Positions 1 to 10,764 are shown, numbered from the stretch's first letter. The stretch: DNA of 64,000 bases from Plotosus lineatus (GCA_024760905.1 CM045734.1:43624564-43688563); one strand, 5' to 3'. Program-made: numbers and translations. Notes: generated from the letters alone by a model not told the origin.

Positions 1-676
1 TCCGACGCATATGCTCCAGACGCAACATTATTAACCATATTGAAAATTGCATTAATGAATAAAGTACAGAACTAGGAATGGGTATTTTCTGTTTAGTCTA
101 GACAAGTAAATTTGGCGTAGTCTAGCCTAGGCTAGCATAGAGACAAGCTAATTCGCTTTAAGTCATTTTTCGACTTAAGTCGTCTCTCCTGGAACCAATT
201 AACGACTTTAGGTGAGGTATACCTGTATTATGGTACCAAAAAAGAGGTGTTTTCCATGAACCTATTAAAATGCTTAATGCTCACATGACTCTAGTATGAA
301 ATGACAATCTCTAGTTTTTGCAACAACAGGGTTACATCTCGCCACGATTTGGTGCTGTTTTTATGCCTCATCAGATAGTGACTCTGACTTTGTTCTGTTC
401 TCACTCCTTCAATTCTTCTCACAGGCACATTCAGTCACTATCAACTTAATTAAAAACTAATTTACCTCTGATCATTCAAGTAACTATTCAGACAATCACT
501 TATATAACAGCTCCATAATGCATAAAATTATGCAAATGTAAATCATTATCTACACTTAACATTCACATTATCTGTTGCAGCCTAGATTGTTAAAGCATGT
601 AGACTGAATGTGAGGTGAAATTGATGCTAGTGAGCACTTTGTGCGTCTGTAAGACAATGTTCGCAGTAACAAATCT
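1..676. other. No gene recognised
   Basis: AT-rich sequence with no open frame of note and no repeat family I can name. Ordinary intergenic DNA. Confidence 0.5.
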
Positions 677-1547
677 ACAACACCTGGCAAAAATTATGGA
701 ATCACCAGTCTCGGAGGAAGTTCATTCAGCTGTTTAATTTTGCAGAAAAAAAGCAGATCACACACATAACACAATGAGATTCCTATGAGATTTATGACTG
801 CCTGAAGAAAACACGCTTTTCTGTATGTAAATCCCATTTCCTTTAGGCGGTTTCTTACAGTTCGGTCACAGACATTGACTCCAGTTTCCTCCAGTTTGTT
901 TCTCATTTGTTTTGCTGTACATTTTCTGTTTTAAAAACATATTGCTTTAATTTTTGTATTGATGCTTTGATGTCTTCCTTGGTCTACCAGTATGCTTGCC
1001 TTTAACAACCTTCCCATGTTGTTTGGACTTGAGCCAGATTTTAGACATCGCTGACTGTGAACAACCAACATTTTTTGCAACATTGCGTGATGTTTTACCT
1101 TCTTTAAGAAGTTTGATAATCCTCTCCATTGTTTCAACTGACATCTCTCGTGTTGGAGTCATGATTCATGTCAGTATACTTGGTGCAACAGCTCTCCAAG
1201 GTGTGATCACTCCTGTTTAGCTGCAGACTAACGAGCAGATCTGATCTGATGCAGGTGTTAGTTTTGGGAATGGAAATTTACAGCGTGATTCCATAATTCT
1301 TTCCTCAAAATTGAGTGATTCCATAATTTATTCCCCACTTGGTCTAAAGAAGTAGCTGTTATGACAACCAAATTCCCCCCTCCTTGATTTCTTTTATTGT
1401 TTCTTAAAGCCAGAAAGTTGCCATTTGAAATTACTTTAGTTTTGTGTCATGTCTGTGATCTGCCTTTTTTCTGCAAAATTAAACAACTGAATGAACATCC
1501 TCCAAGACTCATGATTGCATAATTTTTATCAGGGGTTGTACTGTTGT
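677..1547 (-). mobile_element. Decayed Tc1-like transposon lacking its catalytic domain
   Basis: The left end (about 677-778) and right end (about 1440-1547, reverse-complemented) are diverged inverted copies of each other; both contain a TTTAATTTTGCAGAAAAAA-like block and an AAAAATTATG block. Between them, on the minus strand, lie two pieces of a Tc1-type transposase N-terminus. Positions 1162-947 encode a helix-turn-helix with a GRPRK AT-hook-like motif. Positions 906-790 encode a second helix-turn-helix piece (TVRNRLKEMGF). The DDE catalytic domain is missing and the two pieces are in different frames. The element is a non-autonomous, internally deleted relic. The family is clear from the bipartite DNA-binding domain; exact boundaries are approximate. 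Confidence 0.65.
947..1162 (-). pseudogene. Tc1-like transposase, first helix-turn-helix fragment
   Basis: A 71-codon frame beginning MTPTREMSVETMERIIKLL. It contains KEGKTSRNVAKNVGCSQSAM (first paired-like helix-turn-helix) and GRPRKTS, which is typical of the linker between the two DNA-binding subdomains of Tc1 transposases. A complete family member has about 340 residues. It runs out of frame before the second subdomain, which is at 790-906. Non-functional as a transposase. Confidence 0.65.
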
Positions 1548-2163
1548 ATCCACTGCTATATTTTTAAATTATTAAATATTAAGAAAATACACTCACATTT
1601 AATGCACCTTTTTTCAAATGCTGGCAGTCGGTTTGTCTGTTGCCATGTTTACCATTCTAGAGTCCAGAGGTAGTGTCGATGTTGGTGTACTTCCTCACTT
1701 TACACACAGAATGCTTAAAATCTGATGTCTGATGAAGTGAATCAGATGTAATTCAAGTCGTGAAAATTGAAAAATGTACAAAAAAAGCTCTGTTGTGTAC
1801 TATTATATTATTTATAATAAAGCTGTACTGCATTTCTTAAAAATGGAGGAAAACACTTGAAGGTTCTGGGTTTGGCAAATGTTGACAGATGAGAATACTG
1901 TATAATAAAAGACTGTATAAATCCTTTTTCCGTTGGCATGTCTTTTTGGTTGCATGATGATCTTTAGTCTAATTCAATAGGCTCAGCCTGAATGACATAA
2001 TATTAAAGCCTCATGAATTGTCATTCATTAAAATATCACTTTGCATCATGGTACATTTCATATCTGCTCTCAGTTTCAGTATAATTATTTTCCTGTTGTC
2101 TTTGGCATGTTTCTGAGAAACCTACAGCATTACAGTTGACCCTGCAACAAAATAACAAAGCCA
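1548..2163. other. No gene recognised
   Basis: AT-rich sequence without recognisable coding potential or a named repeat. Nothing supported here. Confidence 0.45.
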
Positions 2164-2600
2164 TCCATCCATTCAATTTCTGAACCACTTAAACCTAATT
2201 AGTGTGGGGCCAGTGGCATAGTGGTGAGGGTGCTGCGCTCAGGATCAGGAGATTATGTGTTCGACTCCCAGTTAGACCCCCACTGTGCTGAGACCCCTGA
2301 GCAAGGTCTCAACCACAAGCGTGCCTCTGTTCACCCAGCAGTATGAACTGGTACCAGTAAAAATATACTGGGAAGGTAACCTGTGATGGACTAGCGTCCC
2401 ATCCAGGACGCTTCACACTACAGAAACCGGGAATAAGCACCAGCCTGATGAGCCACTGGGCTCAGGTGTAAAAAAGCCCAACAGACTTAACCTTAAACCT
2501 AATGAGGGTCCTGGGTAAGCTGGCGCCCATCTCAGCCGACTCTGGGCGAGAGCGTGGTACACCCTGGACAGCTCTCTAGACCATCGCAGTAGTAACAAAG
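2164..2600 (-). repeat. L2-type SINE tail, split by a later SINE
   Basis: Minus-strand copy of the tail common to the SINEs of this window (AACCACTTAAACCTAATTAG, then a block reading GCCCATCTCAGCCGACTCTG). It is split at 2200-2491 by an insertion of a different SINE. The 12-bp sequence CTTAAACCTAAT occurs on both sides of the insertion (2188-2199 and 2492-2503). Confidence 0.7.
2200..2491 (+). repeat. tRNA-headed SINE, family D, nested insertion
   Basis: The head carries pol III-like boxes: A-box-like GGCATAGTGGTGAGG and B-box-like GTGTTCGACTCCCA. The body reads CACCCAGCAGTATGAACTGG and then GCGTCCCATCCAGGA. It is flanked by a perfect 12-bp target-site duplication CTTAAACCTAAT. Related copies are at 20445-20665, 28933-29188 and 47590-47790. 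Confidence 0.7.
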
Positions 2601-2603
2601 TAA

Positions 2604-3323
2604 GACTTTTTAAGCTGCATTACTCAAAGTGTAAGAAGTAGAAAAACAGTGTTTAAAGACAACCACAAATTGCCTTTTTGGATGGATTTAAATCTGAATA
2701 AAGCTAAACTACTTAATTTAGGCACATTTATTGTTTATTATTTGTCAATTGTTTATTGGATTCGATTTATGCATTTCAGATTAAACCAGTTCTCAAAGGT
2801 TTAGAATGCACACAACATCAAAGGAGAAGCGGTATGGTGTAGATAATGGATGGATGGATAGCATCACAGGGTGATGTCCCTTAATTTTCTATCTTCTTGA
2901 AGAGGTCACCAGTTTATCAGAACGATAACACGGAAATACAGGCAGCCATTAAAAATGTGGGCAATTTAGAGTAGCCCCTTGCCCTAATACACATGGTTTT
3001 GGAATGTGGCAGGAAGCCAATGCAAGCATGAAGAGATCATGTTGAAGCCCCCACTAACTGTTCAGTTCAGTTTTTGCTTGCTTTGTTGTGTACTGAAGTT
3101 GTACTAAAGGCTGTTTTTTTTCTTTTTCTTTTTCTTTTTTTAAATACCGTATGTACGGTTAAATCAGTTTCATAATACAGTTATGGCGAGGGTGTGATTG
3201 CACATTCTCTGCAAACAGAAGTCAGGTAGCGCTAGCGGATTATTAGTTAATGTTAAAGAGTTGTACCTGTATGTAATTACTGACATCTACTTAGGTGTGT
3301 GCTTTGTGTGCTTAAGGAGCCAG

Positions 3324-3328
<5 letters not shown>
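2604..3328. other. No gene recognised
   Basis: Includes a pyrimidine-rich run near 3113-3140. No coding region or named repeat is supported. Confidence 0.4.
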
Positions 3329-3373
<45 letters not shown>

Positions 3374-3396
3374 GTGAGAGAGAGAGAGAGAGCGAG

Positions 3397-3467
<71 letters not shown>
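3329..3467. repeat. Compound (GA)n(GT)n(GA)n microsatellite
   Basis: Uninterrupted dinucleotide runs that switch from GA to GT and back to GA. It abuts the minisatellite that follows. Confidence 0.95.
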
Positions 3468-3479
3468 TGCTGGCAGATG

Positions 3480-5001
3480 TACGGGTATTTGAGTGTTAGT
3501 GTATTGAGGGTTAGTGTATTTGAGTGTGTGGATATTTGAGTGTTAGTGTATTGAGTGTGTGGGTATTGAATGTTAGTGTATTTGAGTGTGTGGGTATTTG
3601 AGTGTTAGTGTATTGAGTGTTAGTGTATTTGAGTGTTAGTGTATTGAGTGTGTGGGTATTGAATGTTAGTGGATTTGAGTGTGTGGGTATTTGAGTGTTA
3701 GTGTATTGAGTGTTAGTGTATTTGAGTGTTAGTGTATTGAGTGTTAGTGTATTTGAGTGTGTGGGTATTTGAGTGTTAGTGTATTGAGTGTGTGGGTATT
3801 GAGTGTTAGTGTATTTGAGTGTGTGGGTATTTGAGTGTTAGTGTATTAAGTGTGTGGGTATTGAGTGTTAGTGTATTGAGTGTGTGGGTATTGAGCGTTA
3901 GTGTATTGAGTGTGTGGGTATTGAGTGTTAGTGTTTTGAGTGCTAGTGTATTGAGTGTTAGTGTATTTGAGTGTTAGTGTATTGAGTGTTAGTGTATTTG
4001 AGTGTGTGGGTATTTGAGTGTTAGTGTATTGAGTGTGTGGGTATTGAGTGTTAGTGGATTTGAGTGTGTGGGTATTTGAGTGTGGGTATTGAGTGTTAGT
4101 GTATTGAGTGTTAGTGTATTTGAGTGGGAGGGTTGTGAGTGTTAGTGTATTTGAGTGTGTGGGTATTTGAGTGTGTGGGTGTTTGAGTGTTAGTGTATTT
4201 GTGTGTTAGTGTATTGAGTGTGTGAGTATTGAGTGTTAGTGTATTTGAGTGTTTGGGTATTTGAGTGTTTGTGTATTTGAGTGTGTGGGTGTTTGTGTGT
4301 TAGTCTATTGAGTGTGTGAGTATTGAGTGTTAGTGTATTGAGTGTGTGGGTATTGAGTGTTAGTGTATTTGAGTGTGTGGGTGTTTGAGTGTTAGTGTAT
4401 TTGAGTGTGTGGGTGTTTGAGTGTTAGTGTATTTGAGTGTTAGTGTATTGAGTGTGTGAGTATTGAGTGTTAGTGTATTTGAGTGTGTGGGTATTTGAGT
4501 GTGTGGGTATTGAGTGTTAGTGTATTGACTGTGTGGGTGTTTGAGTGTTAGTGTATTTGAGTGTGTGGGTGTTTGAGTGTTAGTGTATTGAGTGTTAGTG
4601 TATTTGAGTGTGTGTGTGTTTGAGTGTTAGTGTATTTGAGTGTTAGTGTATTGAGTGTGTGAGTATTGAGTGTTAGTGTATTTGAGTGTGTGGGTATTTG
4701 GGTGTGTGGGTGTTTGAGTGTTAGTGTATTTGAGTGTGTGGGTGTTTGAGTGTTAGTGTATTTGAGTGTTAGTGTATTGAGTGTGTGAGTATTGAGTGTT
4801 AGTGTATTTGAGTGTGTGGGTATTTGAGTGTGTGGGTGTTTGAGTGTTAGTGTATTTGTGTGTTAGTGTATTGAGTGTGTGAGTATTGAGTGTTAGTGTA
4901 TTGAGTGTGTGGGTATTGAGTGTTAGTGTATTTGAGTGTGTGGGTATTTGAGTGTGTGGGTATTGAATGTTAGTGTATTGACTGTGTGGGTATTGGTGTA
5001 T
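3480..5001. repeat. About 1.5-kb minisatellite with two 15-16-bp monomer types
   Basis: About a hundred tandem units. Two monomer types alternate: GAGTGTTAGTGTATT(T) and GAGTGTGTGGGTATT(T). Each may carry an extra T, giving 15- and 16-bp versions. Sporadic variants are GTGGATT, GTGTTTG and ACTGTG. The reading frame on the minus strand (Asn/Thr/Leu/His-rich) is only the translation of the repeat. Confidence 0.95.
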
Positions 5002-5534
5002 TAAAAGCTTCCAAATGAGATGCCAAAATAAATATGCAGAAAAACAAGGAAAGTGATCCAAAAAGTGAACTGTATCTGAGCTCTCGATATCCCATACCTG
5101 GGAATTGGCACACAGTGTGACATTAAAGTTTTCTAGTTTTATTGTTTTTTTGTTTTTTTTTTACCAGCTTCAACTTTAATTCCCTATAACTGTTATTTCA
5201 GAAATCAATACTTCCCATGTTTTTCTTTTTTTTTTTTCTTGCGGTGACAGCTGGTTTCTCGGTTGCTCAGGTGTTCTCAGTAACTGTATGAATCAGAAAA
5301 ATCAAGCTTCAACCTGTCTGTCATGTCCTTTTACCAGGAACCATAGACGTGATGAACATTTTTAAATCCCCTCAACAATTCCAAATATATGTCAAAATAC
5401 AGTATATGAGAACAAGGGCAACATCAAATGTCAGCTGTAGACTGACTGGAGTCGGGTAGCATCAGCAAGCAATGTAACGAATCTCACATATGTGTAATTA
5501 ACGATTTTTCGGGTTTTTTATCGGTGTGTAACCA
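5002..5534. other. No gene recognised
   Basis: Unique-looking AT-rich sequence with T-rich runs near 5140-5165 and 5220-5240. Nothing supported. Confidence 0.4.
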
Positions 5535-5872
5535 GAGGCACTGGTGGCCTAGTGGTATCGGGCGCTGGATCGCTGATCCTAAGGTTGGGGGTTCAAGCCC
5601 CACTCACCACAAGTTGTCACTGTCCCACCAGTGCAGCTAACTGGGTTATCAAAGGCCAGCCATGTCTCTCAGTGCCTATGGTGTGAGGTTCATATAAAAG
5701 AACCATTGCTGACTTTCGAGAAGAGTAGGCCGCAAAGTCATCAGCATGTTTCCGCCCTGCGATGGCCTGGCAAGCTGTCCAGGGTGTACTCTGCCCTTGC
5801 CCGGAGTCGACTGGAATGGGTGCCAGCCTCCCCGTGACCCTAATTAGGATTAAGCAGTTACAGAAAATGAAC
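5535..5872 (+). repeat. SINE, head A with L2-type tail
   Basis: The tRNA-like head has an A box (GTGGCCTAGTGGTATCGG) and a B box (GGGGGTTCAAGCCCCAC). The body contains CAGCTAACTGGGTTATCAAA and AAAGAACCATTGCTGACTTT. The tail reads CGTGACCCTAATTAGGATTA followed by AGCAGTTACAGAAAATGAAC. Full-length copy of the most frequent SINE in the window. Confidence 0.85.
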
Positions 5873-6169
5873 TGCACTGAATGGTGTGAACCACACAGTT
5901 TCTTGTTTGCTTTAAGGAAATCCAATAACCAGAGACACAGAGAAAATGTGATCCAACATTCAGTATGTCAGTATGTTTGTGCCGTTTAAATGCTTCTCGC
6001 ATCTCAGCTTTATGATGAAGAAAGTAGCCTGAGGAAAAAAGCATAGATTTTGAAAACCTGTCCACATCTCTTTATAATCCTGAGTCTCATATTATCTTTA
6101 GCATACACTATATAGAAATGCCATATGCTAATTGGTTATCTATCTATCTAGTGCCTGAGTCGTAGGACA

Positions 6170-6478
6170 ATCATTGGCGACCTGCCATGAATGATAACAC
6201 CCTGGTTATCATCTTCATGGAGGTTTTCTTGGCAGGATTAGTGCAGTGGTTTGCCATTGCCTTCTGCACAATGCGAACCTACGGGCAATTTAGAATGGCC
6301 AATTAACCTACTGTGCATGTCTTTGGATTGTGGGAGGAAACCGGAGCACCCGGAGGAAACCCAAGCAAGCACGGGGAGAACCTGCAAACTCCACACAGAA
6401 ACGCCCAGGCCGGGAATCGCACCCGGGCTTCTTGCTGTAAAGCGGACGTGCTAACCACTACTCCACCGTGCTGCCAAT
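6170..6478 (-). repeat. SINE family C (head end) and adjoining repeat
   Basis: Reverse complement gives GGCAGCACGGTGGAGTAGTG followed by GTTAGCACGTCC, and a B-box-like GGTGCGATTCCCGG. The TGTGTGGAGTTTGCAGGTTC block of the widespread fish head-C repeat follows. The short preceding stretch (6225-6262, GCAGTGGTTTGCCATTGCC) is a separate low-copy motif I do not assign. Confidence 0.6.
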
Positions 6479-7016
6479 TGGATTACTTTGAGATAATCAA
6501 GACATATTTGCCAAAGGTGTGGTGAATGTCTCTGCATAGTCTGAATAGATGCTTACTTGTCAGAGTCTGAGACAATTTATTTTAGTAATGTAAATATATA
6601 CTAAAGGAATCCACCAAAAAAAAAAAAAACCCACTTTATTACGTTTTTAAATGTATTATTATGATGGATGCAAAAAAAACACAAACCATATAAAGCAAAG
6701 CCCGGTTGATCGTAAGACAACTGTAAGTCCTAAATAATTGTGGGAAAGGAGTTTATATCACCAGCAGTGAAACGCTATCTTCAGTCTCTGAGTGCATATC
6801 TAAGTCCATATGGATTTTCATCAGCACTTTCCAAGATGAGATCTCCAGCCAGCATCAGCACACCAGAACAGACCACAGGACCCAGAAAGCAAGAATGAAC
6901 TCAGTGTCTCTATAAACCCCTTTGACAGTCTTTGTTGTACTATGCAGAAAACTAATGAAAACCATCATGAAATAAGATTCATTTTAGTTTATTTTTTACA
7001 TCATTTAACTATAATA
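6479..7016. other. No gene recognised
   Basis: Unique-looking sequence with a short A-run at 6617-6629. No coding feature supported. Confidence 0.4.
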
Positions 7017-7026
7017 GAGACTGGCC

Positions 7027-7160
7027 CCTTGCTAAAAAGAGTTGTGACAGGAAGGGCATCCGACGTAACAACCTCTGCCAAATCAAATGGGTGAATCAGA
7101 TGATTCGTTGTGGCGACTCCTGAGTAAAAGGGAAAAAGCCGAAAGGAAGACAGACAGAGA
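7027..7160 (+). repeat. 5'-truncated SINE with RTE-type tail
   Basis: Starts within the body at CTTGCTAAAAAGAGTTGTGA, continues GGAAGGGCATCCGACG, and ends GTGGCGACTCCTGAGTAAAA then GGGAAAAAGCCGAAAGGAAG. An AGAGACTGGCC motif occurs at both edges, consistent with a target-site duplication of about 11 bp. The truncation is therefore probably original to the insertion. Confidence 0.7.
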
Positions 7161-7521
7161 CTGGCCAAGTGAGTTCTGTTCTGTCAGCTGAATGTGACAG
7201 CAGTGTGGAGCTCGGATAGTATTTTGATTATTCAGAGTACGTGACACTCATAAGGAAGCTGTCTAGAATAAAAAACACAGTACAGGACAACAAAATTTAA
7301 AAAGTACTAAAGTAAAAATAAACCAAAAAATATCGAAGGGTTTTGCTTTTTTTTGTTTTTTTTTTGTTTTGTTTTTACTTTTTTATGTTGATGTGCAGTG
7401 TATGCAAAAACAATTATTTTCCGAAAGCCTAGTGGATATTCAATTTGCCTTCAGCAAATAATTGCTAAATACATAAATATTTACTGATACACACTGAGCC
7501 AGAGTTTTTTCTGTATAATCT
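7161..7521. other. No gene recognised
   Basis: AT-rich, with a T-rich tract at 7345-7385. Nothing supported. Confidence 0.4.
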
Positions 7522-7525
7522 ACAC

Positions 7526-7605
<80 letters not shown>
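7522..7605. repeat. (CA)n(TA)n microsatellite
   Basis: CA repeat running into TA repeat, directly adjoining the pogo-like fragment. The tract may have replaced that element's left end. Confidence 0.95.
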
Positions 7606-8100
7606 CTGAGTATGAAAAATCCAGGTTACGACAAACATTTTCCTAAGTTTTCATCCTCTTTTTACGAAAAGCAGGAAAAGCGCCATTCAAAATTTAAACA
7701 ATGCACGAATTGCTCTCTCGTTGGCTGTCTCCCAACATCCCGCCCCGCTGGCCTCCCATTGGCCAGGATGGAGCGGACCTGTACCCATACTTCCTGTACC
7801 CATACTTTCTGTTTGTCACAAGCGTGAAGGAGAGTTGAAAGGGACTGTTGGCTTGTTTTGAGAGTGATCATGCAGTATTATATTTCGTTATCGCCGAAAC
7901 CCCTCTACAATTGTGACGATATTGAAGAAGGAGACCTTAAAGTGCAAATAGTGACGGAGGCAATTATTTCGGCATGATATTGAAGCAGAAAGAGCATGAA
8001 AACAAAGTGCTCCATGGGACAAGACCTCCGATCTCACAAGGAAGCAAGTCAATATTGAATCAGGACCTCTGATCTTTCAAACAGGTACTAAATACAGGGG
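7606..8100 (+). mobile_element. Fragment of pogo/Tigger-like element, family 1
   Basis: Shares long blocks with the complete copies at 14401-15283 and 40362-41348: TATGAAAAATCCAGGTTACG, TTTTCCTAAGTTTTCATCCT, the CTCTCGTTGGCTGTCTCCCA block, and GATATTGAAGAAGGAGACCT. The left inverted repeat is missing and the right one is not recognisable. Relic. Confidence 0.6.
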
Positions 8101-8172
8101 GTTGTTTCGTATACAGAGGAGAAAACTCAAAATATATGTATCTTCTTCTTCTTTTCCTTTCGGCTGTTCCCT

Positions 8173-8589
8173 TCAGGGGTCGCCACAGCAAACCATCCAC
8201 CTCCATCTTGCCCTGTCCTCTGCATCTTCTCTTACTCCAATGACCTTCATGTCTTCCTTCACCACATCCATAAATCTCTTCGTTGGTCTTCCTCTAGGCC
8301 TTCTGCCTGGTAGTTCCAACCTCAGCATCCTACTGCCAATATACTCACCATCCCTTCTCTGTACATGTCCAAACCGTCTCAATCTAGCCTCTCTGACTTT
8401 GTCTTCAAAACATCTTACATGGGCTGTCCCTCTGATGTACTCATTTCTGATCCTATCCATCCTCGTTACTCCCAGAGAGAACCTCAACATTTTCATCTCT
8501 GCTACCTCCAGCTCTGTCTCCTGCCTTTTCCTCAGCGCCACTGTTTCTAGGCCATACAACATTGCTGGTCTCACCACCGTCTTGTACAC
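8173..8589 (-). pseudogene. RTE LINE C-terminal domain
   Basis: The frame begins MYKTVVRPAMLYGLETVAL and continues MLRFSLGVTRMDRIRNEYI, then LRRFGHVQRRDGEYIGSRML, ELPGRRPRGRPTKRFMDVV and a terminal WMVCCGDP. This is the typical C-terminus of the family. It is in a different frame from the reverse transcriptase segment upstream. Confidence 0.75.
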
Positions 8590-9215
8590 TTTTGTTTCAT
8601 TCTTGCTGACACTCTCCTATCGCACATCACACCGGACACTTTTCTCCAACCATTCCAGCCTGCCTGCACACGCTTCTTCACCTCTTTTCCACACTCTCCA
8701 TTGCTCTGGATTGTTGAGCATAAGTACTTAAAATCCTCACCCTTCCTTATTTCTGCTCCCTGTAACATCACCGTTCCTCCTGGGTCCTTCTCATTCACAC
8801 ACATGTATTCTGATTTTCTGAGGCTAACCTTCATTCCTCTCCTTTCCAGGGCATACCGCCACCTCTCTAGATTTTCCTCCACTTGTTCTCTGCTCTCATT
8901 ACAGATCACAATGTCATCTGCAAACATCATAGTCCATGGGGATTCTTGTCTCACCTTGTCTGTCAGCCTGTCCATCACCATCGCAAACAAGAAGGGGCTG
9001 AGAGCTGATCCTTTTTCTCTCTCGTTTTCCTCATTCATCAGCTCTTCAAAGTACTCTTTCCATCTCCCCAGCACACTTCTGTAATCAGTCAATACATTTC
9101 CCTCTCTGTCCTTTATCAATCTAACTTGCTGCACATCCTTCCCATCTCTAGCTCTCTGCTGTGCCAACCTGTATAGATCATTTTCTCCCTCCTTACAGTC
9201 CAACTTATCATACAA
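8571..9215 (-). pseudogene. RTE LINE reverse transcriptase, deleted palm
   Basis: Contains the linker (DYRSVLGRWKEYFEELMNEE) fused to GSALSPFLFAMVMDRLTD, then the catalytic box MFADDIVICNES and the thumb-side block ERRGMKVSLRKSEYMCVNE. The segment that should hold the first catalytic Asp region (VDLEKAYDRVPRE in the 33-36-kb copy) is missing. The protein would be inactive. Confidence 0.75.
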
Positions 9216-10564
9216 GTCAAAATACGCACTCTGGAATTAGCCAGTGCTACTTTTGCCTTACGCTGTGCCTTCCTGTACTCCTGTTTACTCTCTTCGGTCC
9301 TCTCAATGTCCCACTTCTTCTTAGCTAACCTCTTCCTTTGTACACACTCCTGCACTTCCTCATTCCACCACCAAGTCTCCTTATCTACTTTCCTTCCAGA
9401 GGACACACTAAGTGCTCTCCTACCTGTCTCCTTGATCACATTTGCTGTGGTTGTCCAGTCACCTGGAAGCACTTCCTGACCACCCAAAGCCTGTTTCAAC
9501 TCCTCCTTGAAGACAACACGACACTCTTCCTTTTTCAACTTCCACCACTTTGTTTTCTGCTCTGCCTTTGCCTTCTTCACCTTCCTCACAATCAGTGTCA
9601 TCCTGAATACCACCATCCTATGCTGTTTGGCAACACTCTCACCCACTACTACTTTGCAGTCACTGATTTCCTTCAAATTACATCGCCTACACAAGATGTA
9701 GTCTACCTGTGTGCTCCTACCTCCGCTTTTATAAGTCACCCTATGCTCCTGTTTCTTCTTGAAGAAAGTATTTACCACAGCCATTTCCATCCTTTTTGTA
9801 AAATCGATCAACACCTGTCCTTCTGTGTTCCTGTCCTGTAAACCAAACCTGCCCATCACTTTCTCGGCCCCTCTGTTGCCTGCACCAACATGTCCATTGA
9901 AGTCTACCCCAATGCCCACTCTTTCACCTCTGGGGGTACTCTGCATCACTTCATCTAAGTCACTCCAGAATCTCTCCTTCTCTTTTAGCTCACATCCTGT
10001 CTGTGGGGCATAAGCACTAACAACATTGAACATCACACCTTCAATTTCTAACGTGAGACTCATCACTCTGTCTGACACTCTTTTCACTTCTAGAACATTC
10101 CTGACAAACCCCTCCTTCAAGATGACTCCTACTCCATTTATCTTTCCATCCACACCATGATAAAACAGCTTAAACCCTGCTCCTAAGATTTTAGCTTTGC
10201 TACCTTTCCACCTGGTCTCCTGAACACACAGTATGTCCACCTTCCTCCTCTGCATCATGTCAGCCAGCTCTCTCCCTTTTCCTTGTATAGTTCCAACATT
10301 CAAAGTCCCTACTCTCAGTCCAAGGCTCGTGCTTTTCCTCTTCTCTCTCTGCCTATGGACACGCCTCCCACCTCTCCTTCTTCGACGTCTTCGACCAACA
10401 GTCGTCCAATTTCCATCAGCACCCTGTTGGTTGACAGCACTGATGGCGGTCATTGTTAACCCGGGCCTCGACCCATCCTGTATGAGTTTAGACTTTCTGG
10501 TTTGCATTTTGTATTTTGGCAAAAGTTTTACGTCGGATGCCCTTCCTGTTGCAACCCTTTGCAT
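9116..10564 (-). CDS. RTE LINE endonuclease reading frame, open over 482 codons
   Basis: The N-terminal 90 residues are a basic leader (RRRRRRGGRRVHR near residue 60-75). The exonuclease-endonuclease-phosphatase fold follows: LRVGTLNVGT, VDILCVQETRWKG (catalytic Glu), GVGVILKEGF, VVSAYAPQTG, GVDFNGHVGAG (Asp and Asn), TQVDYILCRR and KQHRMVVFRM (His). The frame continues through the linker toward the reverse transcriptase and then stops. In the family this domain nicks target DNA to prime reverse transcription. No stop codon interrupts the 1.4 kb, but the downstream reverse transcriptase is in other frames and has a deletion. I treat it as a transposon relic rather than a host gene. Confidence 0.75.
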   Translation of the reverse strand: MQRVATGRASDVKLLPKYKMQTRKSKLIQDGSRPGLTMTAISAVNQQGADGNWTTVGRRRRRRRGGRRVHRQREKRKSTSLGLRVGTLNVGTIQGKGRELADMMQRRKVDILCVQETRWKGSKAKILGAGFKLFYHGVDGKINGVGVILKEGFVRNVLEVKRVSDRVMSLTLEIEGVMFNVVSAYAPQTGCELKEKERFWSDLDEVMQSTPRGERVGIGVDFNGHVGAGNRGAEKVMGRFGLQDRNTEGQVLIDFTKRMEMAVVNTFFKKKQEHRVTYKSGGRSTQVDYILCRRCNLKEISDCKVVVGESVAKQHRMVVFRMTLIVRKVKKAKAEQKTKWWKLKKEECRVVFKEELKQALGGQEVLPGDWTTTANVIKETGRRALSVSSGRKVDKETWWWNEEVQECVQRKRLAKKKWDIERTEESKQEYRKAQRKAKVALANSRVRILTCMISWTVRREKMIYTGWHSRELEMGRMCSKLD

Positions 10565-10632
10565 TTCTCCGAGCTTGGGACCGGCATAAGGGGGAGAGAC
10601 ACTGGTTAGTGCCCCCCCGCCTCATGGCTGCA

Positions 10633-10702
10633 TGATATATATATATATATATATGTACATATATGACATTTATATATATGTCATATATGACATTTATATA
10701 TA

Positions 10703-10762
<60 letters not shown>
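10633..10762. repeat. (TA)n microsatellite
   Basis: Nearly pure TA tract with a few TGACATT interruptions, immediately 5' of the RTE element. Confidence 0.95.

Positions 10763-10764
<2 letters not shown>

Larger units (their letters stand above)
8142..10610 (-). mobile_element. RTE-clade LINE, full span with internal RT deletion
   Basis: Read on the minus strand, it starts near 10610 with a 5' UTR that includes AGGAAGGGCATCCGACGTAA. It then encodes an apurinic-type endonuclease and a reverse transcriptase, and ends in CTGTGGCGACCCCTGAAGGG and a GAA-rich tail near 8142. Compared with the second copy at 33.4-36.4 kb, the finger/palm part of the reverse transcriptase is deleted: NEENERE is fused directly to GSALSPFLF near 9040. 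The element therefore cannot be autonomous, although its endonuclease frame is still open. Confidence 0.85.

Noticed and set aside
3480..5001. CRISPR-like array
   Set aside because: Tandem 15-16-bp monomers without unique spacers in a vertebrate genome; it is a minisatellite.
4753..5061. 102-codon Asn/Thr/His-rich reading frame
   Set aside because: It is the minus-strand translation of the minisatellite; no start context or independent evidence.
5617..5925. Frames with DSGQGQSTPWTACQAIAGRKHAD and similar
   Set aside because: Antisense translation of the head A SINE; the same peptide recurs at 17151, 30024 and 43543 for that reason.
8102..8731. 209-codon plus-strand frame
   Set aside because: Antisense shadow of the RTE C-terminal domain; the minus strand has the conserved protein. 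The same applies to 35877-36509.
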